From Roseitranquillus sp963776845 (GTDB taxonomy: Bacteria > Pseudomonadota > Alphaproteobacteria > Rhodobacterales > Rhodobacteraceae): 64,000 bases of DNA. Below are positions 32,084-40,955 of this stretch, one piece after another. The DNA is taken from assembly GCA_963776845.1 (NCBI GenBank), contig CAVZOJ010000002.1, positions 1,054,001 to 1,118,000 on the forward strand. Reading direction: 5' to 3'. Positions within the stretch are counted from its first letter, which is position 1. Every line of letters starts with the position of its first letter. Below the pieces are notes generated by a model. That model did no database searches and had not been told where the DNA came from. It saw only the letters and a list, made by a program, of their open reading frames with translations. Made by a program: the position numbers and the translations under genes.

Positions 32084-32545
32084 TCACGCACGCGCAAGGA
32101 CCAGGCCCGGATCACGCGCCGCGTGCCAGCGCAAGGCCGCATGGCGCGCGAACTTCTGGACCATCACCTTGCGCCGCGCCGCCGCCAGCCGGACTTCCGG
32201 TGGCATGCGGAGAATCTCGGCGTCGTACGCATCGGCGACGATGAGGCCGGTGCCCTCGGGAAGGAGGTCGACGGGAAAGTCGGCGTCGACCGCCCAGAAG
32301 TAGCGGTCGCACCAGTCCAGATAGCCGTGCCACTTGCGGTCTGACGCAAAGTCCGTGCGCGACGACTTGCACTCCACCACCCAGAGTTCGCTTTTCGGCC
32401 CCATCGCCATGATGTCGACGCGGAGGCCTGGTGTCGGCGTCATCTCCTCGACGGTGACGAAATCGAGGTCGAGCAGGTGCCGGCAGACCCCTCGGGCGAG
32501 GATCTGGCCGGGCCGCAAAGGCTGCAGTGCAACGTCCTGAGGCAT
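32084..32545 (-). CDS. mmcB: MmcB-family DNA repair protein
   Basis: A 153-aa protein of the MmcB family (PD-(D/E)XK-like fold). It shows VTVEEMTPTPGLRVDIMAMG, then ELWVVECKSSRTDFASDRKW with the E-x-K active-site pair, and LDWCDRYFWAVDADFPVDLL. Named from Caulobacter, where loss sensitises cells to mitomycin C. The frame is open up to 32803, but family length and the LexA box 13 bp upstream fix the start at ATG 32545. The LexA site shows SOS control. Confidence 0.9.
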   Translation of the reverse strand: MPQDVALQPLRPGQILARGVCRHLLDLDFVTVEEMTPTPGLRVDIMAMGPKSELWVVECKSSRTDFASDRKWHGYLDWCDRYFWAVDADFPVDLLPEGTGLIVADAYDAEILRMPPEVRLAAARRKVMVQKFARHAALRWHAARDPGLVLARA

Positions 32546-32557
32546 GCCGAGAATGGT

Positions 32558-32572
32558 GAACGTCTGGGGAAC
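32558..32572 (-). promoter_or_regulatory. LexA (SOS) box of mmcB
   Basis: On the minus strand the sequence is GTTC-CCCAGAC-GTTC, exactly the alphaproteobacterial LexA site GTTC-N7-GTTC. It ends 13 bp before the mmcB start codon, where it would cover the promoter or transcription start. Confidence 0.85.
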
Positions 32573-32743
32573 ATTATTCAAGACGCGATCGATCGAGACA
32601 CCCGTCTTGCCACGCGTGATGGGCCGGCCTATGTCAGGCGCGTGACGGGTCTGCCCTCTCCGTGCAGGGGGAAATTCCGGTGGCCTTATCCAATCTCGAG
32701 GGAGTTGGCTCTGTCCGGGCCCTGGTCCGGTTACCCGACGCCC

Positions 32744-32759
32744 ACCTGTAAAAACAGGT
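32744..32759. promoter_or_regulatory. Palindrome ACCTGT-AAAA-ACAGGT
   Basis: Perfect 6-bp arms with a 4-bp spacer, in the divergent region between mmcB and the 32878 gene, 118 bp ahead of the latter. Possible operator; the regulator is unknown. Confidence 0.4.
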
Positions 32760-32877
32760 CCTCGGGAATTTAGAGCCCCCACGTTTGCGGTGGTCCCCGT
32801 CACAAACCCCTCGCGTCGTTGATTTGTCTCGCCGCGCAGCAGGCGCCATATTTCGTGCGACGACGAGGAGACACGCG

Positions 32878-34170
32878 ATGGCCGACCGACCGATGAGCGA
32901 GGCGGAGGGGGCGCGATACGCGCGCGAACTCGAGGGTCATGTCGGCTGGCTCGACAGCTTCACGGGCGCCGCCCTCGGCGTGCTGGCGGCGGCGTCGGGC
33001 ATCTACACGTATCTCGGCGTGTCCTCTCTTCTCGATGAGAATGGCTCTCTCAGCGTGTTCGCCGCCTTGGCATACTCGACAGCCGTTTCGGTCGGCATCT
33101 TCGTGTTCTGGTCGTATCTCATGCGGCTTCTGCCGGCGGTCAGGACGATGGGTGCGCGGCTCGGCCTCGCGGCCTCGATGGTCCTCGGCTCGGCTGCGAT
33201 CATAGCGATGTCGTCCTGGTTGAACGCCGCGGCTCTTGCGGGCGCCGCCGCCGTCGAGCAACACTTGGCGCGCACCGTTCAGGATTATCAAGGCGCGCTG
33301 GAACAGGCGCACGACACCGCGCTTGCCGCGCAATCTCTGCAGCGCGACGTCGCCCGGGTTCGGCAGAGCTTTCAGGACCTGTCCCAGCAGGAGGCCGGGG
33401 GCGAGCTCTCCGGGATTGCAGGCCGCGGAGCCGTCTTTCGGGTTCTGACGCAGAAGGCCGACGAGCTTGCTGCGCTCGAACAGCAGATCGCCGGACAGGA
33501 GCCGCTGGTCGCCGACGCATTTGCCGAGGGCAACGCGATCCTGACAGAGATGCGGGCGCTGACCGTCGAACCGGGGCCGGTCGAGGCACGGTCGCTGCAA
33601 TTTTCAGAGGCTTCGGTGCGGCTTGCCGGGATCATCACACGCCTCCGGCAGTTGTCGGTCGCGCCGCTCGTGGCGCGGGCGGCGCAGGATCTCTCGGCGT
33701 CCGTCGTGATGCCGCAACTCGACGGGTCGACCGCCGAGACCCGGGCGGGTCAGCAGGCGACAATCGGCTCGGTGCTGGAGGTGCTGGGTCAGCGCGCCGA
33801 TACCCTTCGTCAGGCGGCCGAGCAGGTCATCGCGCGCCCGGATCCGCCGGAGTTGACGTACACGCCGATCTCCACCGCCGACGCCGTGATACGGTACGCC
33901 GGCAACTTCGTGCCGTCCTGGGCCGGTGCCATCGCGATCGACCTGCTGCCGGCGGTTCTCGTCCTGATCCTCGCCGTGACGCAGGCTGCGATACGGTCCG
34001 GCCGGGCCGGCGTCGGCACGGCCGAGACGCTGACGCTGGCCGAACTTCGCGCCGCCGTCGCAGGCCTGCGGGACATCGAGGAGGGCGCGACACGGCAGGA
34101 AGCTCAAGAGGCCACACCGCCGCACCCGATCGAAGGGGCGACGCCCCTGCATCGAGGCAAGGCGGAGTGA
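32878..34170 (+). CDS. Four-helix membrane protein with central coiled coil
   Basis: A 430-aa protein of unknown family. Three N-terminal membrane helices (FTGAALGVLAAASGIYTYLG; VFAALAYSTAVSVGIFVFWS; GLAASMVLGSAAIIAMSSWL) are followed by about 240 residues of Ala/Gln/Glu-rich helix with coiled-coil character. A fourth membrane helix (AIAIDLLPAVLVLILAVTQA) and a cytosolic tail end the protein. The central part is therefore probably periplasmic. ATG 32878 has GAGGAG seven bases ahead. The stop overlaps the GTG of the ClpP-like gene, so the two proteins are coupled and may work together. Confidence 0.75.
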   Translation: MADRPMSEAEGARYARELEGHVGWLDSFTGAALGVLAAASGIYTYLGVSSLLDENGSLSVFAALAYSTAVSVGIFVFWSYLMRLLPAVRTMGARLGLAASMVLGSAAIIAMSSWLNAAALAGAAAVEQHLARTVQDYQGALEQAHDTALAAQSLQRDVARVRQSFQDLSQQEAGGELSGIAGRGAVFRVLTQKADELAALEQQIAGQEPLVADAFAEGNAILTEMRALTVEPGPVEARSLQFSEASVRLAGIITRLRQLSVAPLVARAAQDLSASVVMPQLDGSTAETRAGQQATIGSVLEVLGQRADTLRQAAEQVIARPDPPELTYTPISTADAVIRYAGNFVPSWAGAIAIDLLPAVLVLILAVTQAAIRSGRAGVGTAETLTLAELRAAVAGLRDIEEGATRQEAQEATPPHPIEGATPLHRGKAE

Positions 34171-34907
34171 GCACGCGAGCGGCACGCCGGTGGACCGCCG
34201 GCGGGTTGATCAAGGGCATCCTCGCATCGCAGCTCGTGATCGGCGCCCTCCTGGTGGCCGGCGATCTGGACGGTGCCCTGCCCTCTTTCGCTCCGCCGGC
34301 ACCCGAGATGGACACGCCGCTACGCCCAGGCGACCAGACGCGCCGCTACCGGCTTCCCCGCCAGCCCGGCGCCAGCCCCTGGCCTGCCCAAGGTGACCTT
34401 CCCGATCGCCTGATGCTGACACCCGGAGCGAACGGAACGTGGTCCCTGAGGGGCGAGATCGCCACGGGTGATGCAACCCGCATCCTGCCCGCGCTCGACC
34501 GCGAGGCGCCCGATCGTATCAGCCTCAACTCGCCCGGCGGCTCTGTCGAAGATGCGTTGGAGATCGGCAGGGCGATCCGCGCCGCCGGGATCGCGACCAG
34601 CATCGCGAGCGGCGCCATATGCCTCTCGGCATGTCCATATCTGCTGGCAGGGGGCGTCGAACGTGGCGTAGAGGAAGGTGGCCTCGTCGGCGTTCATCAG
34701 CACTATTTCGGCGAGAGCGCGGTGCTGCCGGCATTCATGGCAGTCGAAGACGTCCAGCGCGGCCAGGCCGAAGTCATGGAGTACCTGGTCGAGATGGACG
34801 TCGACCCGCTCGTGATGCGTCATGCCCTCGCGACACCTCCCGACCAGATCTACCTCTTGGTCGAGGAGGAACTGCTGGCCTATCGCCTGATCTTCGCCGG
34901 CGATTAG
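34167..34907 (+). CDS. ClpP/crotonase-like periplasmic protein
   Basis: A 246-aa protein with an N-terminal membrane anchor or signal (GLIKGILASQLVIGALLVAG) and a ClpP-like core. NSPGGSVEDALEIGRAIRAA is the NSPGG oxyanion loop, AICLSACPYLLAGG has the serine at the catalytic position, and VGVHQHYF carries candidate histidines. Proteins of this kind (COG3904) are predicted envelope peptidases or substrate-binding relatives. The GTG start is fused to the previous stop (GTGA). It converges with the next gene, overlapping by 4 bp. Confidence 0.75.
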   Translation: MSTRAARRWTAGGLIKGILASQLVIGALLVAGDLDGALPSFAPPAPEMDTPLRPGDQTRRYRLPRQPGASPWPAQGDLPDRLMLTPGANGTWSLRGEIATGDATRILPALDREAPDRISLNSPGGSVEDALEIGRAIRAAGIATSIASGAICLSACPYLLAGGVERGVEEGGLVGVHQHYFGESAVLPAFMAVEDVQRGQAEVMEYLVEMDVDPLVMRHALATPPDQIYLLVEEELLAYRLIFAGD

Positions 34908-35503
34908 AGCCGGCCGGACAGGTGCAGGTCGAGGTCGTCGAGCTTGTCCTGTCCCCAGAACCGCTCCCCGCTGTCGACGGCGTAGAAAGGCGCGCCGAAC
35001 GCGCCCTTCTCGATGCCGTCCTCGAGGTTCCTGGCATAGGCTTCCGCACTGGAAAGCATGCCGCGGTTAGCAATGCCCGCGTCGAATCCGGCCGTGGTGA
35101 GGCAATCGCGGATGACGTCATCGTCCGCGATGTTCCGCTCCTCCTGCCAGCACGCCTTGAGGATGATGTTCACCAGAGCGCCCAGGTCTCCACCGCCCGC
35201 GTCCTGCGCCGCAATGATCGCGTACGACGAAGGCGCGGGGTTCATCGGCCAGAATGCCGGCTGAAGGTTTATCGGCATCCCGGCCTTTGCCGCCTGCCGC
35301 CGCAACTCCTGCAATCGATAGGCTTTTCGGTTCTCGTGCCGGTCCTTCAGCGCGACGCCAGAAGTGCGGGCGAAGAGGGCGCCAAGATCGAGCGGCTTGT
35401 ACGTGATGCTCGCGTTGTGCCGCGCCGCAATTTCCTCGAGGCGCGTTCCCGCAAGGTAGACAAAGGGCGAGAGGGTGCCGAAAAAGTAGTCAATGTGCGC
35501 CAT
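34904..35503 (-). CDS. 2-hydroxychromene-2-carboxylate isomerase/DsbA-like thioredoxin-fold protein
   Basis: A 199-aa protein of the GST-kappa/HCCA isomerase family: IDYFFGTLSPFVYLAGTRLE at the start, ITYKPLDLGALF, and the C-terminal GAFGAPFYAVDSGERFWGQD. The Ser in the TLSPF motif takes the place of a DsbA cysteine and can activate glutathione. HCCA isomerases act in naphthalene breakdown, but no other such gene is here, so the real substrate is open. Confidence 0.85.
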   Translation of the reverse strand: MAHIDYFFGTLSPFVYLAGTRLEEIAARHNASITYKPLDLGALFARTSGVALKDRHENRKAYRLQELRRQAAKAGMPINLQPAFWPMNPAPSSYAIIAAQDAGGGDLGALVNIILKACWQEERNIADDDVIRDCLTTAGFDAGIANRGMLSSAEAYARNLEDGIEKGAFGAPFYAVDSGERFWGQDKLDDLDLHLSGRL

Positions 35504-35586
35504 CGGTCTGCCCCCGCTGTTTCGGGGACGCTACCCCCATGCTACGGCGTGTCAACGTCGCGAATCCTTCACGCCTGGAGAGGCCG

Positions 35587-36606
35587 ATGCCCACGCAGAT
35601 CGAACCGAAGCTGATCTCGGGCAACGCCAATCGATCCCTCGCCGCCGGAATTGCCAGGCGCATGTCGATGCATCGCGGCGTCAGCGTCGGCCTCGTCGAC
35701 GCACGTGTCGAGCGATTCAACGATCAGGAGATCTTCGTCGAGGTATTCGAGAATGTGCGCGGCGAGGACATGTTCGTCATCCAGCCGACATCGAACCCGG
35801 CGAACGACAACCTGATGGAGTTGCTGATCATCTCCGACGCGCTGCGACGGTCCTCGGCGGCGCGGATCACCGCTGTCATCCCCTACTTCGGCTACGCCAG
35901 GCAGGATCGCCGCACAAAGGCACGCACGCCGATCAGCGCGAAGCTGGTCGCGAATCTCATTACGCAGTCAGGTATTGAGCGCGTTCTGACGATGGACCTC
36001 CACGCCGCGCAGATTCAGGGGTTCTTCGACATCCCCGTCGACAATCTCTATGCCGCGCCGATCTTCGCCCTCGACATCCAGCACCATTTCCGCGACCGGC
36101 TCGACAAGGTCACCGTCGTCTCTCCCGACGTCGGCGGCGTCTCAAGAGCGCGCGAGCTGGCGCAGAGGATCGGATGCGCACTCGCCATCGTCGACAAGAG
36201 GCGCGAGCGTGCGGGCGAAATCGCCGAGATGACGGTCATCGGCGATGTCGCTGGACAGACCTGCCTTGTCGTGGACGACATCTGCGATACGGCGGGAACA
36301 CTCTGCAAGGCGGCCGAGATGCTGGTCCACAGTGGGGCAGCCGAGGTCCATTCCTATATCACCCATGGCGTCTTGTCCGGCCCGGCCGTAGAGCGGATCG
36401 CGAATTCTGTCATGAAGAGCCTCGTGACCACCGACACGATCGAGCCGTCACCGGCGGTGCGTAACGCCTCGAATATCCGAATCGTCCCGACGGGACCGAT
36501 GTTCGCGCAGGCGATCCTGAACATTTGGAACGGCACGTCGGTCTCGTCGCTTTTCGACCACGAAACGCTCGGGCCGATCTACGAGGCGATGTACTCGGCC
36601 GCATGA
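35587..36606 (+). CDS. prs: Ribose-phosphate pyrophosphokinase
   Basis: A 339-aa enzyme that makes PRPP from ribose 5-phosphate and ATP for nucleotide, His and Trp synthesis. The start ISGNANRSLAAGIARRM, the RQDRRTKARTPISAKLVANL loop and the PRPP-binding VVDDICDTAGT (about 228-238) are typical. ATG 35587 follows GGAGAGG. Its 3' end faces the atp operon, with a hairpin between. Confidence 0.95.
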   Translation: MPTQIEPKLISGNANRSLAAGIARRMSMHRGVSVGLVDARVERFNDQEIFVEVFENVRGEDMFVIQPTSNPANDNLMELLIISDALRRSSAARITAVIPYFGYARQDRRTKARTPISAKLVANLITQSGIERVLTMDLHAAQIQGFFDIPVDNLYAAPIFALDIQHHFRDRLDKVTVVSPDVGGVSRARELAQRIGCALAIVDKRRERAGEIAEMTVIGDVAGQTCLVVDDICDTAGTLCKAAEMLVHSGAAEVHSYITHGVLSGPAVERIANSVMKSLVTTDTIEPSPAVRNASNIRIVPTGPMFAQAILNIWNGTSVSSLFDHETLGPIYEAMYSAA

Positions 36607-36615
36607 CGGATCGCA

Positions 36616-36642
36616 CCGGACCGCCGTGGCACGGCAGTCCGG
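36616..36642. terminator. Hairpin between prs and atpC
   Basis: CCGGACCGCCG (36616-36626) pairs with CGGCAGTCCGG (36632-36642), 11 positions with one mismatch and a 5-base loop. No T tract on either side; placed between converging genes, it probably helps end both transcripts. Confidence 0.55.
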
Positions 36643-36652
36643 CCCACATGCT

Positions 36653-37090
36653 CTAAAAGTTCGGCTGCGATGGGCTGAGGCCGATGTGTCCCCCCATGGC
36701 GACCATGTCGGAAAGAAGCTTTGCGGTGTCGTCGACAACGCCGTGTGGCACCTCGCCCGCCCGATCGCGCATCGATCTGTGCGCCTCCGCTGCCTCCTGC
36801 ACCCAGGCGTCGAGGATATCCTGCGTGACCTCGCTGCGTGGTAGCGCACGTTCGGCGAGTACGGTGACGCCCTCGCTTATCTCCGCGAAGCCGCCGGTGA
36901 CGACATATTCACGCGCCTCCCCACCGGCCTCGACGCGAAGAACGCCGGGGCGGAGCGACGTGATGGTCGGCGCATGTCCCGCCATTGCGGTCATGTCACC
37001 TTCGGCACCTGGAATCGTCACCGCCGTTGCCTCGACCGACGCGAGGCGTCGTTCCGGACTGACCAGATCGAACTGGAACGCGTCGGCCAT
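36653..37090 (-). CDS. atpC: ATP synthase F1 subunit epsilon
   Basis: A 145-aa epsilon subunit of the F1 rotor stalk. The beta-sandwich domain begins FQFDLVSPERRLASVEATAV and contains PGAEGDMTAMAGHAPTITSL. The C-terminal helices (QDILDAWVQEAAEAH) are short, as in alphaproteobacteria. Its first base overlaps the last base of atpD; last gene of atpHAGDC. Confidence 0.95.
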   Translation of the reverse strand: MADAFQFDLVSPERRLASVEATAVTIPGAEGDMTAMAGHAPTITSLRPGVLRVEAGGEAREYVVTGGFAEISEGVTVLAERALPRSEVTQDILDAWVQEAAEAHRSMRDRAGEVPHGVVDDTAKLLSDMVAMGGHIGLSPSQPNF

Positions 37091-38517
37091 CAGGCGGCCT
37101 CGGCGGCCATGCGCTCGGCCTTCGCCTTCACGTCGTCGATGTCGCCGACCATGTAGAAGGCCGCCTCGGGCAGATGGTCGAACTCGCCGGCGACGACGCG
37201 TTTGAAGCTGTCGATGGTCTTCTCGATCGGCACCTGGATGCCGGGAGAGCCCGTGAAGACCTGCGCCACATCGAACGGCTGCGACAGGAACCTCTGGATC
37301 TTTCTCGCCCGCGCGACGGTTAGTTTGTCCTCTTCGCTCAGCTCGTCCATCCCGAGAATTGCGATGATGTCCTGCAGCGACTTGTAGCGCTGGAGGATCC
37401 CCTGGACGTCGCGCGCAACCTTGTAGTGCTCCTCGCCGAGGATGGCGGGATCCATGAGGCGCGAGGTCGAGTCGAGCGGGTCCACCGCAGGATAGATGCC
37501 GAGCTCCGAGATTGCCCTGCTGAGCGTCGTCGTCGCATCAAGGTGCGCGAAGGATGTCGCCGGAGCGGGGTCGGTGAGGTCGTCTGCCGGAACGTAGATG
37601 GCCTGCACCGAGGTGATCGAGCCGGCCTTCGTCGACGTGATGCGCTCTTGCAGAGCGCCCATGTCGGTCGCGAGGGTCGGCTGGTATCCCACTGCCGACG
37701 GGATCCGGCCGAGAAGCGCGGACACTTCCGAGCCCGCTTGGGTGAAGCGGAAGATGTTGTCGACGAAGAACAGGACATCCGTTCCCGACTGATCTCGGAA
37801 CTGCTCAGCCAGAGTCAGGCCCGTCAGAGCAACGCGCGCGCGGGCACCCGGCGGCTCGTTCATCTGCCCGTAGACGAGCGCCACCTGTGACTCAGAAAGG
37901 TTGTCGGGCTTGATGACCTCGGATTCGATCATCTCGTGATAGAGGTCGTTGCCTTCCCGCGTGCGCTCGCCCACGCCCGCGAAGACGGAGTAACCGGAGT
38001 GCACCTTGGCGATGTTGTTGATGAGTTCCATGATCAGGACGGTCTTGCCGACGCCGGCACCGCCGAAGAGACCGATCTTTCCGCCCTTCGAGTACGGAGC
38101 GAGAAGGTCGATGACCTTGATCCCGGTCACGAGGATTTCCGAGGAGGTCGATTGCGCTGCGAAGTTCGGCGCCTCCTGGTGAATCGACCGCGTCTCCTCC
38201 GCGTTGACCGGACCCTTTTCGTCGATCGGCTCGCCGATGACGTTGAGGATTCGGCCAAGCGTGGCGTTCCCGACCGGTACCTGGATCGGATGGCCAGTGT
38301 CACGAACCTCGGCACCACGTACGAGCCCTTCGGTGGCGTCCATCGCGATGGCGCGAACCGTGTTCTCGCCAAGATGCTGCGCGACCTCGAGAACGAGCCG
38401 CTTGCCCTGGTTCTCGGTCTCGAGCGCGTTCAGGATTTTCGGCAGTTCCTCCGCGAATTGAACGTCAACGACCGCGCCGATGACTTGGGTGACTTTTCCG
38501 ACTGCCTGGTCTGCCAT
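37090..38517 (-). CDS. atpD: ATP synthase F1 subunit beta
   Basis: A 475-aa catalytic subunit. P-loop GGAGVGKT is at 152-159, then GERTREGNDLYHEMIES, LFFVDNIFRFTQAGSEVSAL and the DELSEED motif in GMDELSEEDKL. ATG 38517 (MADQAVGKVTQVIG) has GGAG seven bases ahead; an in-frame TTG at 38541 is not needed. It follows atpG by 20 bp. Confidence 0.97.
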   Translation of the reverse strand: MADQAVGKVTQVIGAVVDVQFAEELPKILNALETENQGKRLVLEVAQHLGENTVRAIAMDATEGLVRGAEVRDTGHPIQVPVGNATLGRILNVIGEPIDEKGPVNAEETRSIHQEAPNFAAQSTSSEILVTGIKVIDLLAPYSKGGKIGLFGGAGVGKTVLIMELINNIAKVHSGYSVFAGVGERTREGNDLYHEMIESEVIKPDNLSESQVALVYGQMNEPPGARARVALTGLTLAEQFRDQSGTDVLFFVDNIFRFTQAGSEVSALLGRIPSAVGYQPTLATDMGALQERITSTKAGSITSVQAIYVPADDLTDPAPATSFAHLDATTTLSRAISELGIYPAVDPLDSTSRLMDPAILGEEHYKVARDVQGILQRYKSLQDIIAILGMDELSEEDKLTVARARKIQRFLSQPFDVAQVFTGSPGIQVPIEKTIDSFKRVVAGEFDHLPEAAFYMVGDIDDVKAKAERMAAEAA

Positions 38518-38537
38518 GTTCGGTCTCCGGTATTCGG

Positions 38538-39410
38538 TCAAAGCGCCTCGGCGCCCGCGATGATCTCGATGAGTTCGGTGGTGATCGCGGCTTGGCGCGA
38601 CCGGTTGTAGTCGATCGTGAGCCGCTCGATCATGTCGCCGGCGTTGCGCGTGGCGTTGTCCATCGCGCTCATCCGCGCACCATGTTCGGACGCTGTGTTC
38701 TCGAGAAGAGCCGCGAAGATCTGGGTCGCGATCGCGCGCGGCAGCAGGTCCGCGAGTATCCCCTCCTCGCTCGGCTCGTAGTCGTAGATGGTCGAGGCAT
38801 CGCCCTCGTCGTCGTCGAAGGTTGCCGGGATGATCTGCTGTTCCGTCGGCGTCTGGCTGATGACCGACTCGAACGTGTTGAAGTAGATCGTCGCGATGTC
38901 GAACTCGCCCTCGTCGAACCGCTTGAGCACGTCCTGGGCGATCCCCCGCGCGTGGTCGTAGTTGACGCGCTTCATCTCGCTCATGTCGACATGCCCGACG
39001 AACTTGTCGCCATGATCCCGCCGCAGCATGTCGCGCCCCTTTCGCCCGACCGTCAGGATCTTGACCGTCTTGCCCTCTGCCTGAAGCCGCTCCAGCCGCC
39101 CCCGGCCGAGGCGAGTGATTGAGGAATTGAAAGCCCCGGCAAGGCCGCGCTCGGACGTGATGATGACGAGGAGATGGGTCTTGTCCGACCCGGTGCCCTT
39201 GAGCAAGCGAGGCGCAGTATCACTGTCGCCGACCGATGCCGCGAGTCCCGCCATGACGGCTCGCATCCGCTCGGCGTAAGGGCGCGCATCCTCCGCCGCC
39301 TCCTGCGCCCGGCGCAGCTTCGCCGCGGCGACCATCTGCATCGCCTTGGTGATCTTGCGCGTCGACTTGACGCTGTCGATCCGGTTCTTGAGGTCCTTGA
39401 GACTGGCCAT
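38538..39410 (-). CDS. atpG: ATP synthase F1 subunit gamma
   Basis: A 290-aa central-shaft subunit. The N-terminal helix MASLKDLKNRIDSVKSTRKI then TKAMQMVAAAKLRRAQ and the C-terminal helix SAMDNATRNAGDMIERLTI, with the final NRSRQAAITTELIEII, are highly conserved. It links catalytic sites to the rotor. Lies 6 bp after atpA. Confidence 0.96.
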   Translation of the reverse strand: MASLKDLKNRIDSVKSTRKITKAMQMVAAAKLRRAQEAAEDARPYAERMRAVMAGLAASVGDSDTAPRLLKGTGSDKTHLLVIITSERGLAGAFNSSITRLGRGRLERLQAEGKTVKILTVGRKGRDMLRRDHGDKFVGHVDMSEMKRVNYDHARGIAQDVLKRFDEGEFDIATIYFNTFESVISQTPTEQQIIPATFDDDEGDASTIYDYEPSEEGILADLLPRAIATQIFAALLENTASEHGARMSAMDNATRNAGDMIERLTIDYNRSRQAAITTELIEIIAGAEAL

Positions 39411-39416
39411 CGGAAA

Positions 39417-40955
39417 TCAGCTAAAGTCAGCTGCGAATTCGTCGATGGCCGACTTGATCTTGTCCTCCAGATCGCCCTTCACCTTGCGGTCGTTCTCGGT
39501 GATGTCGTTGAGCAACTCCGAATGCCGGCCGCGCAGGTGGCGCAGCAGCCCATCTTCGAAGCGTCCGACCTGATCGACCTTGATCTTGTCGAGATAACCA
39601 GCCGTTCCCGCGTAGATGACGCAGACGATCTCGGCGTTCGTCAGCGGCGAGTATTGCGGCTGCTTCATCAGTTCCGTCAGGCGAGCGCCGCGATTGAGGA
39701 GGCGCTGGGTGGAGGCGTCGAGGTCCGAGCCGAACTGAGCGAAGGCGGCCATCTCGCGATACTGGGCGAGCTCGAGCTTGATCTTGCCCGCGACCGACTT
39801 CATGGCGTCGGTCTGCGCCGCGGACCCGACCCGGCTGACCGAGAGGCCGGTGTTCACCGCCGGCCGGACGCCCTGATAGAACAACTCGGTCTCGAGAAAA
39901 ATCTGGCCGTCGGTTATGGAGATCACGTTCGTCGGAATGAATGCCGAAACGTCGCCGCCCTGGGTCTCGATGATCGGCAGCGCGGTCAGAGATCCCGCGC
40001 CATGCTCCTCGTTCAACTTCGCGGACCGCTCCAGCAGCCGCGAGTGCAGGTAGAAGACGTCGCCCGGATACGCCTCGCGCCCCGGCGGGCGGCGCAGCAG
40101 AAGCGACATCTGGCGGTAGGCGACAGCCTGCTTGGACAAATCGTCGTAGACGATCAATGCGTGGCGGCCGTTGTCGCGAAAGTACTCGGCCATTGCCGTG
40201 GCGGCATAGGGTGCAAGAAACTGCATCGGAGCCGGATCGGAGGCGGTAGCCGCCACGATTGTGCAGTACTCCATCGCGCCGAACTCCTCGAGGCGCTTCA
40301 CAAGCTGCGCGACGGTCGAGCGCTTCTGGCCGATGGCGACGTAGATGCAGTACAGCTTCTTCAACTCGTCGCCGCCCGCCTCATCGTTGTAGCTCTTCTG
40401 GTTGAGAATGGCGTCGAGCGCAACGGCGGTCTTGCCAGTCTGGCGGTCGCCAATGATCAGCTCGCGCTGGCCGCGACCGATCGGGATCATCGCGTCTATG
40501 GCCTTGAGACCGGTGGCCATCGGCTCATGAACAGACTTGCGTGGAATGATGCCCGGAGCCTTGACGTCGGCGACGCGTCGCTCGGTGGATTGCACCTCTC
40601 CCTTGCCGTCGATCGGGTTGCCGAGACCGTCGACCACACGTCCCAGCAGGCCATCGCCGCAGGGCACGTCGACGATCGAGTTGGTGCGCTTGACCGTATC
40701 GCCTTCCTTGATGTCCCTGTCCGAGCCGAAGATGACGACGCCGACGTTGTCGCTCTCGAGGTTGAGGGCCATCCCCATGATGCCACCGGGGAACTCGACC
40801 ATCTCACCGGCCTGGCAGTTGTCGAGCCCGTAGACCCGCGCGATCCCGTCGCCGACGGACAGGACCCGGCCGACTTCCGCAACCTCGGCCTCCTGCCCAA
40901 AGTTGCGGATCTGCTCTTTGAGAATGGCTGAGATCTCAGCAGCTTGGATCGCCAT
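39417..40955 (-). CDS. atpA: ATP synthase F1 subunit alpha
   Basis: A 512-aa regulatory, nucleotide-binding subunit. P-loop GDRQTGKT is at 169-176; VSRVGSAAQTDAMKSVAG, the family signature region, follows GVRPAVNTGLS. It begins directly after the atpH stop and is the largest gene of the operon. The a, b and c subunits of F0 are not in this window, as expected for the split alphaproteobacterial arrangement. Confidence 0.97.
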   Translation of the reverse strand: MAIQAAEISAILKEQIRNFGQEAEVAEVGRVLSVGDGIARVYGLDNCQAGEMVEFPGGIMGMALNLESDNVGVVIFGSDRDIKEGDTVKRTNSIVDVPCGDGLLGRVVDGLGNPIDGKGEVQSTERRVADVKAPGIIPRKSVHEPMATGLKAIDAMIPIGRGQRELIIGDRQTGKTAVALDAILNQKSYNDEAGGDELKKLYCIYVAIGQKRSTVAQLVKRLEEFGAMEYCTIVAATASDPAPMQFLAPYAATAMAEYFRDNGRHALIVYDDLSKQAVAYRQMSLLLRRPPGREAYPGDVFYLHSRLLERSAKLNEEHGAGSLTALPIIETQGGDVSAFIPTNVISITDGQIFLETELFYQGVRPAVNTGLSVSRVGSAAQTDAMKSVAGKIKLELAQYREMAAFAQFGSDLDASTQRLLNRGARLTELMKQPQYSPLTNAEIVCVIYAGTAGYLDKIKVDQVGRFEDGLLRHLRGRHSELLNDITENDRKVKGDLEDKIKSAIDEFAADFS

